From: Triticum aestivum
Taxonomy: Eukaryota > Streptophyta > Magnoliopsida > Poales > Poaceae
Length of the DNA: 64,000 nucleotides
NCBI RefSeq assembly: GCF_018294505.1
Contig: NC_057801.1
Coordinates: forward strand, 435,342,201-435,406,200
Direction: 5' to 3'
Every line of letters starts with the position of its first letter. Positions within the stretch are counted from its first letter, which is position 1. Both the position numbers and the translations under genes were made by a program. Positions 32,032 to 44,877 of the stretch are shown in pieces. The notes below the pieces were generated by a model, which saw only the letters and a program-made list of their open reading frames with translations, did no database searches and had not been told where the DNA came from.

Positions 32032-35000
32032 TGTGATGCCCCCGATTCAATCGTACACTAATCATGCACGGAAACGTGTACGATCAAGATCAGGGACTCA
32101 TGGGAAGATATCACAACACAACTCTAAAAACATAAATAAGTCATACAAGCATCATATTACAAGCCAGGGGCCTCGAGGGCTCGAATACAAGTGCTCGATC
32201 GTAGACGAGTCAGCGGAAGCAACAATATCTGAGTACAGACATAAGTTAAACAAGTTTGCCTTAAGAAGGCTAGCACAAACTGGAATACAGATCGAAAGAG
32301 GCGCATGCCTCCTGCCTGGGATCCTCCTAAGCTACTCCTGGTCGTCGTCAGCGGCCTGCATGTAGTAGTACGCACCTCCAGTGTAGTAAGAGTCATCGAC
32401 GATGGTGGCGTCTGGCTCCTGGGCTCCAGCATCTGGTTGTGTCAACCAGGTAGAAAGGAAAGGGGGGAAAAGGGGGAGAAAAGCAATCGTGAGTACTCAT
32501 CCAAAGTACTCGCAAGCAAGGACTACACTACATATGCATGGGTATATGTGTAAAGGGCCATATCAGTGGACTAAACTATAGAATGCCAGAATAAGAGGGG
32601 AATAGCTAATCCTGTCAAAGACTACGCTTCTGGCAGCCTCCATCTTACAGCATGTAGAAGAGAGTAGATTGCAGTCCTCCAAGTAGCATCGCATAGCATA
32701 TACCTACCCGGCGATCCTCCCCTCGTCGCCCTATGGAAAAGCGATCACCGGGTTGTCTGTGGAACTTGTCTGGGTGTGTTTTATTAAGTATCCGGTTCTA
32801 GTTGTCATAAGGTCAAGGTACAACTCCAGGTCGTCCTTTTACCGAGGGACACGGCTATTCGAATAGATAAACTTCCCTGTAGGGGTGCACCACATTTCTC
32901 AACACGCTCGATCCCATTTGGCCGGACACACTTTCCTGAGTCATGCCCGGCCTCGGAAGATCAACACGTCGCAGCCCCACCTAAGCACAATAGAGAGGTC
33001 AGCACGCCGGTCTAAATCCTATGCACGCAGGGGTCTGGGCCCATCGCCCATTGCACACCTGCGCGTTGCGAGGGCGGCCGGAAGCAGACCTAGCAACCTC
33101 CATTACAAAGGAAGTTGCTTTACGCAGTCCAACCCGGCGCGCGCCACTCCGTCGCTGACGTCAAGAAGGCTTCGGCTGATACCATGACGTCGAGTGCCCA
33201 TATCTTTCCCGCGTAGTTGGTTAGTGCGTATAGGCCAGTGGCCAGACTCAAATCAAATACCAAGATCTTGTTAAGCGTGTTATTATGAAGTAACTGCGGA
33301 CGCCGACCAGGGCCAGGCCCACCTCTCGCCTAGGTGGTCTCAACCTGCCCTATCGCTCCGCCACCTAGTAACAGTGGGGGGCCGTCGGGAACCCAGGCCC
33401 ACCTCTACCGGGATGGAGCCACCTGTCCTTTCAGCGCCCACATCGGAATCACTTGCGGGTACTCAACGAGCCAACCCGACTTTAGTTACCATTTGTATAG
33501 TATGTATATATGTATAGTATATACCCGTGATCACCTCCTAAGTGATCACGGCCCGATAGTATAGCAAGGCAGACTAACAAGAATGTAGGGCCAATGATGA
33601 TGAACTAGCATCCTATACTAAGCATTTAGGATTGCGGGTAAGGTATCAACGACTGTAGTAACAATGACATGTTATGCAACAGAATAGGAGTAACCGAATA
33701 GTAACATGCTACACTACTCTAATGCAAGCAGTATAGAGAAGAATAGGCGATATCTGGTAATCAAGGGGGGGGGCTTGCCTGGTTGCTCTGGCAAGAAGGA
33801 GGGGTCGTCAACTCCGCAGTCCAATGGGGCGGCAGCAGCGTCGGTCTCGTAGTCTACTGAAGAGAAGAGGGGGAAGAAACAATAAATACAATGCAGACAT
33901 AAGCAAGACGGTGTGTGACGTGACAATGAGCGATGCTAGGTGTGCCCTAACGCGGCAGTAGGTGGTACCGGCGAAAGGGGGAAACATCCGGGAAAGTATC
34001 CCCAGTGTTTCGCGTTTTTGGACAAATGAACCGAAGGTGAAATGTTGCAGGTTCACTATGCTAGGGATGCGTGGCGGACGAACGGGCAGCGTATATGGAT
34101 TTGTCTCGTCGTTCTGAGCAACTTTCATGTACAAAGTTTTTCCATCCGAGCTACGGTTTATTCTATATTAATTTTCAAAGATTTAAACAATTTCTTGAAT
34201 TCCTGGTTTTATCATAATTCAAATTAAAAACAGAATATACTTTTGTCACCTACTGCTAGTCTAGCCAGGGTCTATTACATGTGGGGCCACGGGGTGCTGA
34301 CTCAGCAATCAACAGTCAAACTGTTGACTAGTCAAAACATGGCAGCGGCCCAGGTGTCATTGGGACATAATATTATCAGAGTTTCCTTTGTTTAAAAACT
34401 TAGACTAATTAAATTAGGCCTAATGGCCTTGGGCCCACGAGTTAGTGGGGGTTAGTGGGGAGGTTATGCCCCTGATCTAATTTAGGAGGCCCGTCCATTG
34501 TGTGGATGTGCATCACGCACAAGAACACACACGCCCATGGCCATGGCCATGGCGTGGCCAGGATGTGTGAGCAGCAGCTAGCAGCGGACGCAGGGGAAAG
34601 TAGCAGTGGCCGCAGCCAAGCAGCAGCGGCTGCACGCGGCGCCGGCCGGCGCGGTCGGCGAGCAGGGGCAAGGGCGCTGGGGGCGAGCCGCAGGCGAGTG
34701 CAGGTGTACGCAGGTGCGGCCGACTACAGCGACAGCGCAGCGGCGAGGCAACGCTCGGGACCGCGGGGTGAACAGCAGGGGCGCCGGGCCGTAGCGAGCG
34801 ACGTCAGGTGGCAGGCACGCAGCAGCAGCAACACGTGTGTGTACGCGAAAGCGGAGCTCCGGCCATGGCCTTGGAACAACGACATACGGCGATGGATCGA
34901 AGGCAAAATGAAGGGAATCGAAGGAGATGCTCACTGAGAAATCGATAACGAGGTCGGGGAGGCGGGGACGGTCCGGAGCTGTGGCAAACAATGGCGGAGG

Positions 35001-35880
35001 ATGGCGATGTACGCGGTGAAGACGTCGGCGATGGCGGGCGTATGGGCCGCCCTGGCTCGATTTGGTGCACGGGGAAGACGAAGACGACAGCTGCGGATCT
35101 CCTGGACGTCTTCCCGCGCGAGGGAGGCGATGGTGGCCGCGGTAATGACAACGACGAACGCAGTCACCGCATCGAGCCCGAGCTCGATTTCGAGTCACAC
35201 AGGAGAGGGGAGAAGGGGGATCGAGAGGGGATCGGACGAGCACATGCTAGGGTTTCCGGTGGACTCCTTTATAGCAAAGGGGGGGCACGGATGGCCGCCA
35301 CGCACGCCAAGGGGCGACCATGGCCGTGGATGGCTGCCACGCCTCTGTTCAGTGAACAGAGGTAGAAGGAAAGGAGGAGTTGGGCTGGCCTAGCTCCTGT
35401 TGCTAAATGGGCCAAAGTGCACAGTGCCATATCCAATCTTCTTATTCTACTACTGTTTTGCATTTCTCCTATGTTTCTATTTTAAGTTCGAACCAAATGA
35501 ATTTTGTTATAGATGAAATTTGTCACATAAATACTAGGTATTATTTTGAGCATACCCACAAAGTTTGGAGGCAATTGGAGTTAAATAAGTAATTGTTTAT
35601 TTAGACAAGTTCATTTTATTTGCCGCTCGACCATTTATTAATTTACTTAGAATTTATTTGTTAGTCAAATGGAGTTAGTTTCAACAGGACAACTGATCAG
35701 AGGGAATTATAGAATAATTTGAACATTTTTGTTTTGTTGTTGGAATAAAAATTATTTTTACTTTATTTCAAAATTTGAATTTGAATTCGGTTTGGATCAG
35801 AGTGAGGTTAAGCAAATTAATTGCGATGACACGGCACCATCAGTGTGTGATTACTGTAGGTTGACTACCGGGGTGTTACA
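32032..35880 (-). repeat. 5' LTR of Gypsy-1
   Basis: Twin of 23975-27821 with few differences along its length. It holds the palindrome CTATTCGAATAG (32855-32866), the hairpin CCGTGATCAC/GTGATCACGG (33525-33551), a GC-rich island (34500-35350) and the promoter core at 35267-35274. The 221-codon minus frame at 34578-35243 lies wholly in the island; the 3' LTR copy breaks the same frame, so it is not treated as a gene. Confidence 0.92.
35267..35274 (-). promoter_or_regulatory. TATA box of the Gypsy-1 5' LTR
   Basis: CTATAAAG on the minus strand, with a G/C-rich upstream side and AAACCCTAG about 13 bases downstream. The same arrangement is kept in the 3' LTR at 27207-27214. It is the best promoter core in the LTR and places U3 at about 0.6 kb and R-U5 at over 3 kb. 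Confidence 0.6.
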
Positions 35881-35885
35881 GGGAC

Positions 35886-36636
35886 CTAGTCCAATTCGCC
35901 CCCCTCCCCCTTACCTTTTACCGGAAGGGGAAAAGGAAGAGGGAAGGGAGGAAGGAAAGGGGGGGCTGACCCCCCCTCCTCCTCCTATTCAGCCTCCTTC
36001 CTTAGGGGGGCGCCACCCCTTGTGGGCTGGTGTGCTCCCGTCCTATGGACCATATGGCCCATTATTCCCCCAGGGGGTTCCGGTAACCACCCCCCGGGTA
36101 GTCCGATAAATACCGGATACTACCTGGAACACTTCCGGTGTCTGAATACTATCATCCTATATATCAATCTATGCCAACCCAACAAACACCTTTGGAGATA
36201 CATGTAGAGCATGTTTATAATCACCTAGTTAATTTGTGACGTTTGATAGCACATAAGGCATTCCTCCGGTGTCCGGGAGTTGCATAATCTCATAGTAGGA
36301 GGAATATGTATTTGACATGATGAAAGCAATAGCAATAAAACTGAACGATCATAATGCTAAGCTAACAAATGGGTCTTGTTCATCACATCATTCTACTAAT
36401 GATATGATCAGGTTCATCAAATGACAACACATGTCTATGGTTAGGAAACTTAACCATCTTTGATTAACGAGCTAGTCTAGTAGAGGCTTACTAGGGACAC
36501 AGTGTTTTGTCTATGTATTCACACATGTATCAAGTTTGCGGTTAATACAATTCTAGCATGAATAATAAACATTTATCACGAATAAGGAAATACAAAATAA
36601 CAACTTTATTATTGCCTCTAGGGCATATTTCCTTTA
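35886..36636 (-). mobile_element. Copia-3 3' LTR, inner fragment 2 to its U3 end
   Basis: Continues fragment 1 (23834-23974) after Gypsy-1 and ends TTGCCTCTAGGGCATATTTCC + TTTA at 36636, the complement of the WIS/Angela LTR start (with AAAGGAAATATG in place of TGTTGGAAATATG). It is followed directly by the Copia polypurine tract complement GTCTCCCACTTGC. Many differences from the Angela-1 and Angela-2 LTRs show it is a different, older family member. Confidence 0.85.
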
Positions 36637-37901
36637 GTCTCCCACTTGCACTAGAGTCAATAATCTAGATTAGATTATAATGATTCTAACACCCATGGAG
36701 TCTTGGTGCTGATCATGTTTTGCTCGTGGAAGAGGCTTAGTCAACGGGTCTGCTACATTCAGATCCGTATGTATTTTGCAAATCTCTATGTCTCCCTCCT
36801 TGACTAGATCAAGGATGGTGTTGAAGCGTCTCTTGATGTGTTTGGTCTTTTGGTGAAATCTAGATTCCTTTGCGAAGGCAATTGCTACAGTATTATCACA
36901 AAAGATTTTCATTGGACCCGATGCACTAGGTATTACACCTAGATCGGATATGAACTCCTTCACCCAGACTCCTTCATTTGCTTCTTCCGAAGTAGCTATG
37001 TACTCCGCTTCACACGTAGATCCCACCACGACGCTCTGCTTGGAACTGCACCAACTGACAGGTCCACCATTCAATATAAATACGTATCCGGTTTGCGACT
37101 TAGAGTCATTTGGATCAGTGTCAAAGCTAGCATCGACGTAACCATTTATGAGAAGCTCTTTGTCACCTCCATAAACGAGAAACATATCCTTAGTCCTTTT
37201 CAGGTAATTTTGGATGTTCCTGGCCGTTGTCCAGTGATCCACTCCTGGATTACTTTGGTACCTCCCTGCTAAACTTATAGCAAGTCACACATCAGGTTTG
37301 GTACACAACATAGCATACATGATAGAACCTATGGCTGAGGCATAGGGAATGACTTTCACTTTCTCTCTATCTTCTTCAGTGGTCGGGCATTGAGTCTAAC
37401 TCAATTTCACACCTTGTAACATAGGCAAGAACCTTATTTGACCGATCCATTTTGAACTTCTTCAAAACTTTATCAAGGTATGTGCTTTGTGAAAGTCCTA
37501 TTAAGCATCTTGATCTATCTCTATAGATCTTGATGCCTAATATATAAGCAGTTTCACCGAGGTCTTTCATTGAAAAACTTTTACTCAAGTACCCTTTTAT
37601 GCTATCCAGAAATTCTATATCACTTCCAATCAACAATATGTCATCCACATATAATATTAGAAATGCTACAGAGCTCCCACTCACTTTCTTGTAAATACAG
37701 GCTCTTGCGAAAGTCTGTATAAAACCATATGCTTTGATCACCTCATCAAAGCATATATTCCAACTCCGAGATGCTTTGCACTAGTACATAAATGGATAGC
37801 TGGAGCTTGCACACTTTGTTAGCACCTTTAGGATTGACAAAACCTTTTGGTTGCCTCATATACGACTCTTCTTTAAGAAATCCATTAAGGAATGCAGTTT
37901 T
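36637..37901 (-). pseudogene. Copia-3 reverse transcriptase and RNase H (3' part of pol)
   Basis: On the minus strand, 37741-37376 encodes the RT palm with L-Y-V-D-D-I-L intact, then L-G-I-K-I. After a frameshift near 37380 and an in-frame TGA near 37280, 37242-36670 encodes RNase H (G-Y-V-D-A-S-F-D, C-E-A-E-Y-I-A, F-C-D-N, K-T-K-H-I, H-T-D-L-N-V-A-D) to a stop at 36670. This is the C-terminal half of an Angela/BARE-type polyprotein. Gypsy-2 interrupts it at 37901; the upstream RT part resumes at 61047. Better preserved than the Angela-1 and Angela-2 pol although it is the oldest layer by nesting. Confidence 0.93.
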
Positions 37902-37944
37902 TGTGGGGACCCCAACTCATAAGTCGAGATAATGCACGTGTACA

Positions 37945-39707
37945 TGTTGGAAATATGCCCTAGAGGCAATAATAAATTGGTTATTATTATATTTCCTTGT
38001 TCATGATAATTGTTTATTATCCATGCTATAATTGTATTGATAGGAAACTCAGATACATGTGTGGATACATAGACAACACCATGTCCCTAGTAAGCCTCTA
38101 GTTGACTAGCTCGTTGATCAATAGATGGTTACTGTTTCCTGACCATGGACATTGGATGTCGTTGATAACGGGATCACATCATTAGGAGAATGATGTGATG
38201 GACAAGACCCAATCCTAAGCCTAGCACAAAGATCGTGTAGTTCGTATGCTAAAGCTTTTCTAATGTCAAGTATCATTTCCTTAGACCATGAGATTGTGCA
38301 ACTCCCAGATACCATAGGAATGCTTTGGGTGTACCAAACATCACAACATAACTGGGTGGCTATAAAGGTACACTACGAGTATCTCTGAAAGTGTCTGTTG
38401 GGTTGGAACGAATCGAGACTGGGATTTGTCACTCCGTGTGACGGAGAGGTATCTCTGGGCCCACTCGGTAGGACATCATCATAATGTGCACAATGTGACC
38501 AAGGGGTTGATCATGGGATGATGTGTTACAGAACGAGTAAAGAGACTTGCCGGTAACGAGATTGAACAAGGTATCAGGATACCGACGATCGAATCTCGGG
38601 CAAGTACTATACCGCTAGACAAAGGGAATTGAATACGGGATTGATTAAATCCTCGACATCGTGGTTCATCCGATGAGATCATCATGGAACATGTGGGAGC
38701 CAACATGGGTATCCAGATCCCGCTGTTGGTTATTGGCCGGAGAGTTGTCTCGGTCAAGTCTACGTGTCTCCTGAACCCGTAGGGTCTACACACTTAAGGT
38801 TCGATGACGCTAGGGTTATAGGAAATAGATGTACGTGGTTACCGAATGTTGTTCGGAGTCCCGGACGTCACGAGGAGTTCCGGAATGGTCCGGAGGTAAA
38901 GATTTATATATGGGCAGTCCTACTTTGGTCACCGGGAAAGTTTCGGGTGATATCGGTAATGTACCGGGACCATCGGGAGGGTCCCGGGGGTCCACCAGGT
39001 GGGGCCACCAGCCCCAGAAGGCTCGTGGGCCAAGTGTGGGAGGGGACCAGCTCCAGGTGGGCTGGTGCGCCCCCCCACCAAGGCCCAAGGCGCAGGGAAG
39101 AGTGGGAGGGGGCAAACCCTAGGGCAGATGGGCCCTAAGGCCCACCCCAGGTGCGCCTCCCCCTCTCCCCCCTTTGGCCGCCACCCTAGATGGGATCTGG
39201 GGCTGCCGCACCCCTTGGGGTGGGAACCCTAGAGGGGGCGCAGCCCCCTCCCCTCCCCCTATATATAGTTGAGGTCTAGGGGCTGCCCAACACATGAGTT
39301 TCTCTCCCTCTTGGCGCAGCCCTACCTCTCTCCCTCCTCGTCTCTTGCGGTGCTTGGCGAAGCCCTGCAGGATTGCCACGCTCCTCCACCACCACCACGC
39401 CGTCGTGCTGCTGCTGGACGGAGTCTTCCTCAACCTCTCCCTCTCTCCTTGCTGGATCAAGGCATGGGAGACATCACCGGGCTGCATGTGTGTTGAACGC
39501 GGAGGTGCCGTCCGTTCGGCACTAGGATCATCGGTGATTTGGATCACGACGAGTACGACTCCATCAACCCCGTTCACTTGAACGCCTCCGCTTAGCGATC
39601 TACAAGGGTATGTAGATGCACTCTCCTTCCCCTCGTTGCTAGATTACTCCATAAATTAATCTTGGTGTTGCATAGAAAATTTTGAATTTCTGCTACGTTC
39701 CCCAACA
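37945..39707 (+). repeat. 5' LTR of Angela-2
   Basis: 1763 bp, TGTTGGAAATATGCCCTAG to TTCCCCAACA. The promoter core TATATATAG is at 39260-39268, just after a C-rich tract; the transcript start is expected about 30 bp downstream, near GGTCTAGGGGCTGCCC. Short frames downstream of it (39269-39581) are leader sequence shared by all Angela LTRs here. Confidence 0.93.
39260..39268 (+). promoter_or_regulatory. TATA box of the Angela-2 5' LTR
   Basis: TATATATAG preceded by CCCCTCCCCTCCCCC. The identical word occurs in the 3' LTR at 46172-46180 and, in reverse, in Angela-1. It is intact, so the LTR could in principle be transcribed into the adjacent Gypsy-2 LTR. Confidence 0.6.
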
Positions 39708-42700
39708 GTGGCATCATGAGCTAGGTCTATGCGTAGTTTCTATGCACGAGTAGAACACAAAGTAGTTGTGAGCGTCGATTTTGTCAATTTACTTGCCGTT
39801 ACTAGTCTAATCTTGATCCGGCGGCATCGTGGGATGAAGCGGCCCAGACCGACCTTACACGTACGCTTACGTGAGACAGGTTCCACCGACTGACATGCAC
39901 TAGTTGAATAAGGTGGCTAGCGGGTGCCAGTCTATCCCACTTTAGTCGGATCGGATTCGATGAAAAGGGTCCTTATGAAGGGTAAATAGCAATTGACATA
40001 TCACGTTGTGGTTTTTGCGTAGGTAAGAAACGTTCTTGCTAGAAACCCATAGCAGCCACATAAAACATGCAAACAACAATTAGAGGACGTCTAACTTGTT
40101 TTTGCAGGGTATGCTATGTGATGTGATATGGCCAAAAAGGATGTGATGAATGATATGTGATGTATGAGATTGATCATGTTCTTGTAATAGGAATCACGAC
40201 TTGCATGTCGATGAGTATGACAACCAGCAGGAGCCATAGGAGTTGTCTTAATTTATTGTATGATCTGCGTGTCAATGAACAACGCCATGTAATTACTTTA
40301 CTTTATTGCTAAACCGTTAGCCATAGTAGTAGAAGTAATAGTTGGCGAGACAACTTCATGGAGACACGATGATGGAGATCATGATGATCGAGATCATGGT
40401 GTCATGCCGGTGACGATGATGATCATGGAGCCCCAAAGATGGAGATCGAAAGGAGCAAAATGATATTGGCCATATCATGTCACTTATTGATTGCATGTGA
40501 TGTTTATCATGTTTATGCATCTTATTTGCTTAGAACGACAGTAGCTTAAATAAGATGATCCCTCGTAATAATTTCAAGAAAAGTGTTCCCCCTAACTATG
40601 CACCATTGCGAAGGTTCGTTGTTTCGAAGCACCACGTGATGATCAGGTGTGATAGATTCTAACGTTCGAATACAACGGGTGTAAGCCAGATTTACACACG
40701 CAATACACTTAGGTTGACTTGACGAGCCTAGCATGTACAGACATGGCCTCATAACACGGAAGATCGAAAGGTCGAGCATGAGTCATATAGAAGATACGAT
40801 CAACATGAAGATGTTCACCGACGTTGACTAGTCCGTCTCACGTGATGATCGGACACGGCCTTGTTAACTCAGATCATGTAATCACTTAGATGACTAGAGG
40901 GATGTCTATCTGAGTGGGAGTACATAAGATGAACTCAATTATCCTGAACATAGTCAAAAGGTTTTTGTAAATTATGTCATAGCTCGCGCTTCAGTTCTAC
41001 TATTTAGATATGTTCCTAGAGAAAAATTAGTTGAAAGTTGATAGTAGCAATTATGCGGACTAGGTCCGTAAACTGAGGATTGTCCTCATTGCTTCGTAGA
41101 AGGCTTATGTCCTTAATGCACCGCTCGGTATGCTGAACCTCGAACATCATCTGTGGATGTTGCGAACATCTGACACACACGTTTTGATAACTACATGATA
41201 GTTCAGTAATGTTAAACGATTTAGAGTTGAGGCACCGAAGACGATTTCGAAACGTCGCGAAACATATGAGATGTTTCGAGGGCTGAAATTGGGATTTCAG
41301 GCTCGTGCCCACATCAATAGGTATAAGACCTCCGACGATTTTCTTAGCCTGCAAACTAAGGGAGAAAATCTCAATCGTTGAGCTTGTGCTCAGATTGTCT
41401 GAGTACAACAATCACTTGAATCGAGTGGGAGTTGATCTTCCAGATGAGATAGTGATGTTTCTCCAAAGTCATTGCCACCAAGCTGCTAGAGCTTCGTGAT
41501 GAACTATAACATATCAGGGATAGATCTGATGATCCTTGAGATGTTCGCGATGTTTGACACTGCGAAAGTAGAAATCAAGAAGGAGCATCAATTGTTGATG
41601 GTTAGTGAAACCACTAGTTTCAAGAAGGGCAAGGGCAAGAAGGGATACTTCATGAAACGGCAAATCAGCTGCTGCTCTAGTGAAGAAACCCAAGGTTGAA
41701 CCCAAACCCGAGACTAAGTGCTTCTGTAATAAGGGGAACAGTCACTGGAGCAGAATTACCCTAGATACTTGGTAGATGAGAAGGCTGGCAAGGTCGATAG
41801 AAGTATATTGGATATACATTATGTTAATGTGTACTTTACTAGTACTCCTAGTAGCACCAGGGTATTAGATACCGGTTCGGTTGCTAAGTGTTAGTAACTC
41901 GAAATAAAAGGCTACGGAATAAAGGAGACTAGCTAAAGGTGAGCTGACGATATGTGTTGGAAGTGTTTTCCAATCTTGATGTGATCAAGCATCGCACGCT
42001 CCCTCTACCATCGAGATTGGTGTTAAACCTAAATAATTGTTATTTGGTGTTTGCGTTGAGCATAGACATGATTGGATTATGTCCATCGCAATACAGTTAT
42101 TCATTTAAGGAGAATAATGGTTACTCTGTTTATTTGAATAATACCTTCAATGGTCTTGCACCCAAAATGAATGGTTTATTGAATCTCGATCGTAGTGATA
42201 CACATGTTCATGCCAAAAGATATAAGATAGTAATGATAGTACCACCTACTTGTGGCACTGCCATGTAAGTCATATTGGTATAAAATGCATGAAGAAGCTC
42301 CATGTTGATGGATCTTTGGACTCACTCGTTTTTGAAAAAGATTGAGACATGTGAACCATGTCTATTGGTATCTACGCATGAAGAAACTCCATGCAGATGG
42401 ACAGTTTGGACTCACTTGATTCTGAATCACTTGAGACATGCAAATCATACCATATGGGCAAGATGACTGAAAGCCTCGGTTTCAGTGAAATGGAAAAAGA
42501 AAGCAACTTGTTGGAAGTAATACATTTTGATGTGTGCAGTTCAATGAGTGCCGAGGCACGCAGTGGATATCGTTATGTTCTTACTTCACGGATGATTTGA
42601 GTAGATACTGAGTATATTTACTTGATGAAACACAAGTTTGAATTATTGAATGGTTCAAGTAATTTCAGAGTGAAGTTGAAGATCATCGTGACAAGAGGAT

Positions 42701-44877
42701 AAAATGTCTATGATATGATCATAGAGATGAGTATCTGAGTTACGAGCTTTGGCATGCAATTAAGACATTGTGGAAATTGTTTCACAATTAATACCGCCTG
42801 GAACACCATAGTGTGATGGTGTGTCTGAACATCATAGTTGCACCCTATTGGATATGGTGCGTACCATGATGTCTCTTATCAAATTACCACTATCGTTCAT
42901 GGGTTAGGCATTAGAGACAACCGCACTCACTTTAATAGGGCACCACGTAATTCCGTTGAGACAACACCATTTGAACTATGGTTTGGAGAAACCTAAGTTG
43001 TTGTTTCTTAAAAGTTTGGGGCTGCGACGCTTATGTGAAAAAGTTTCAGGTTGATAAGCTCAAACCCAAAGCGGATAAAATGCATCTTCATAGGACAACC
43101 AAAACAGTTGGGTATACCTCCTAATTCAGATCCAAAAGCAATAGGGATTGTTTCTTGAATCGGGTCCTTTCTCGAGGAAAAGTTTGTCTTGGAAAGTTGA
43201 GTGGGAGCATGGTGGAGACTTGATGAGGTTATTGAACCGTCACTTCAACTAGTGTGTAGCAGGGCACAGGAAGTTGTTCCTGTGGCGCCCACACCAATTG
43301 AAGTAGAAGCTTATGATAGTGATCATGAAGTTTCGGATCAAGTCACTACCGTACCTCGTAGGGTGACAAGGATGCGTACTACTTCAGAGTGGTACAGTAA
43401 TCTTGTCTTGAAGGTCATGTTGCTAGACAACAATGAACCTCCGAGCTATGGAGAAGTAATGGTGGGCCCATATTCCGACAAATGGTTAGAAGCCATGAAA
43501 TCTGAGATAGGATCCATGTATCAGAACAAAGCATGGACTTTGGTGGGTTTGCCCGATGATCGGCAAGCCATTGAGATAAATGGATCTTTAAGAAGAAGAC
43601 GGACGTGGACGGTAATGTCACCGTCTATGAAGCTCGACTTGTGGCAAAGAGTTTTTCACAAGTTCAAGGAGTTGACTACGATGAGATTTTCTCATCTATA
43701 GCGATGCTTAAGTCCGTCGGAATCATGTTAGCATTAGCTGCATTTATGAAATCTGGCAGATGGATGTCAAAACGAGTTTCCTTACCAGTTTTTGTAAGGA
43801 AAGGTTGTATGTGATACAATCAAAAAGGTTTTGTCGATCCTAAGGATGCTAAAAGGTATGCTAGCTCCAGCGATCCTTCCATGGACTAGAGCAAGCATCT
43901 CGGAGTCAGAATGTACACTTTGATGAGATGATCAAAGATTTTGGGTTTATACAAAGTTTATGAGAAACTTGTATTTCCAAAGAAGTGAGTGGGAGCACTA
44001 TAGAATTTCTGATAAGTATATGTTGTAAACATATTGTTGATCAGAAATGATGTAGAATTTCTAGAAAGCATATAGGGTTATTTGAAAAGTGTTTTCAATA
44101 GAAAACATGGATTAAGATGCTTGAACATTGAGCATCAAGATCTATGAGGATAGATCAAAACGCTTAATGGTACTTTCAAATGAGCACATACCTTGACATG
44201 ATCTTGAAGGTGTTCAAGATGGATCAGTCAAAGAAGGAGTTCTTGCCTGAGTTGTAAGGTATGAAGTAAAGACTTAAAGCTCAACCACGGCAGAAGAGAG
44301 AGAAAGGACGGATGTCGTCCCCTATGCCTTAGCCATAGGCTCTATACAGTATGTCATGCTTTGTACCGCACCTGATGTGTGCGCTGCCACATGTCTGGCA
44401 AGAGGGTACAAAGGTGATCAAGGAGTGGATCACCAGATAGCGGTCAAAATTGTCCTTGGAGTAATAAGGACATGTTTCTCGATTATGGAGGTGATAAAGA
44501 GTTCGGCGTAAAGGGTTATGTCGATGCAAGCTTTAACACCTATCCGAATGACTCTGAGTAGCAAACCGGATACGTATAGTGGAGCAACCATTTGGAATAG
44601 CTCCAAGTGGAGCGTGGAAGCAGCATTTACAATATGACCTAGAGATTTGCGAAGTACATACGGATCTGAATGTTGCAGACCCGCTGACTAAAACCTCTCT
44701 CACAAGCAAAACATGATCAAACCCCAGAACTCATTGAGTCTTAATCACATGATGATGTGAACTAGTTTAGTGACACTAGTAAACTCTTTGGATGTTGGTC
44801 ACATGGCGATGTGACCTGTGAGTGTTAATCACATGGCGATGTGAACTAGATTATTGACTCTAGTGCAAGTGGGAGAC
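39708..44877 (+). pseudogene. Angela-2 interior: gag-pol pseudogene
   Basis: Left to right: about 1.2 kb of leader; gag remnants (40990-41770) with the knuckle region broken at 41728-41770; protease D-T-G-S (41868-41879); pre-integrase zinc module with an 89-bp tandem duplication (42287-42464); integrase core with stops and frameshifts (to about 43080); RT from about 43201 (the frame at 43201-43701 carries K-W-L-E-A-M-K-S-E), in which the catalytic Y-V-D-D reads Y-V-V-N (44019-44033); and RNase H remnants (44330-44720). No frame exceeds 170 codons. The element cannot encode its own enzymes. Confidence 0.9.

Larger units (their letters stand above)
23975..35880 (-). mobile_element. Gypsy-1: complete non-autonomous long-LTR (LARD-like) Gypsy element
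   Basis: 11,906 bp flanked by perfect GGGAC duplications (23970-23974 and 35881-35885). On the minus strand the 5' LTR is 35880-32032 (3849 bp, starts TGTAACACCCCGG), then PBS TGGTATCAGAACC (32028-32016, one mismatch to initiator Met tRNA), a 4210-bp interior, a purine tract GTGGAGGAGATT at about 27833-27822, and the 3' LTR 27821-23975 (3847 bp). The interior has no gag, protease, RT or integrase in any frame. Long LTRs plus a long non-coding interior match the large retrotransposon derivative (LARD) class described in Triticeae. Movement would need proteins in trans; a Gypsy-2-like element is a plausible helper, as it shares LTR motifs, PBS and PPT-side hairpin. Confidence 0.92.

Noticed and set aside
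34578..35243. 221-codon minus-strand frame in the Gypsy-1 5' LTR
   Set aside because: It lies entirely in the GC-rich island, has Arg/Pro/Ser-rich low-complexity composition, overlaps equally long frames on the other strand, and the same frame is broken in the sister LTR (26500-27190).
41514..41705. Minus-strand 63-codon frame conserved with 16115-16306
   Set aside because: It is antisense to the gag knuckle region of both Angela copies; its conservation follows from the shared element sequence.
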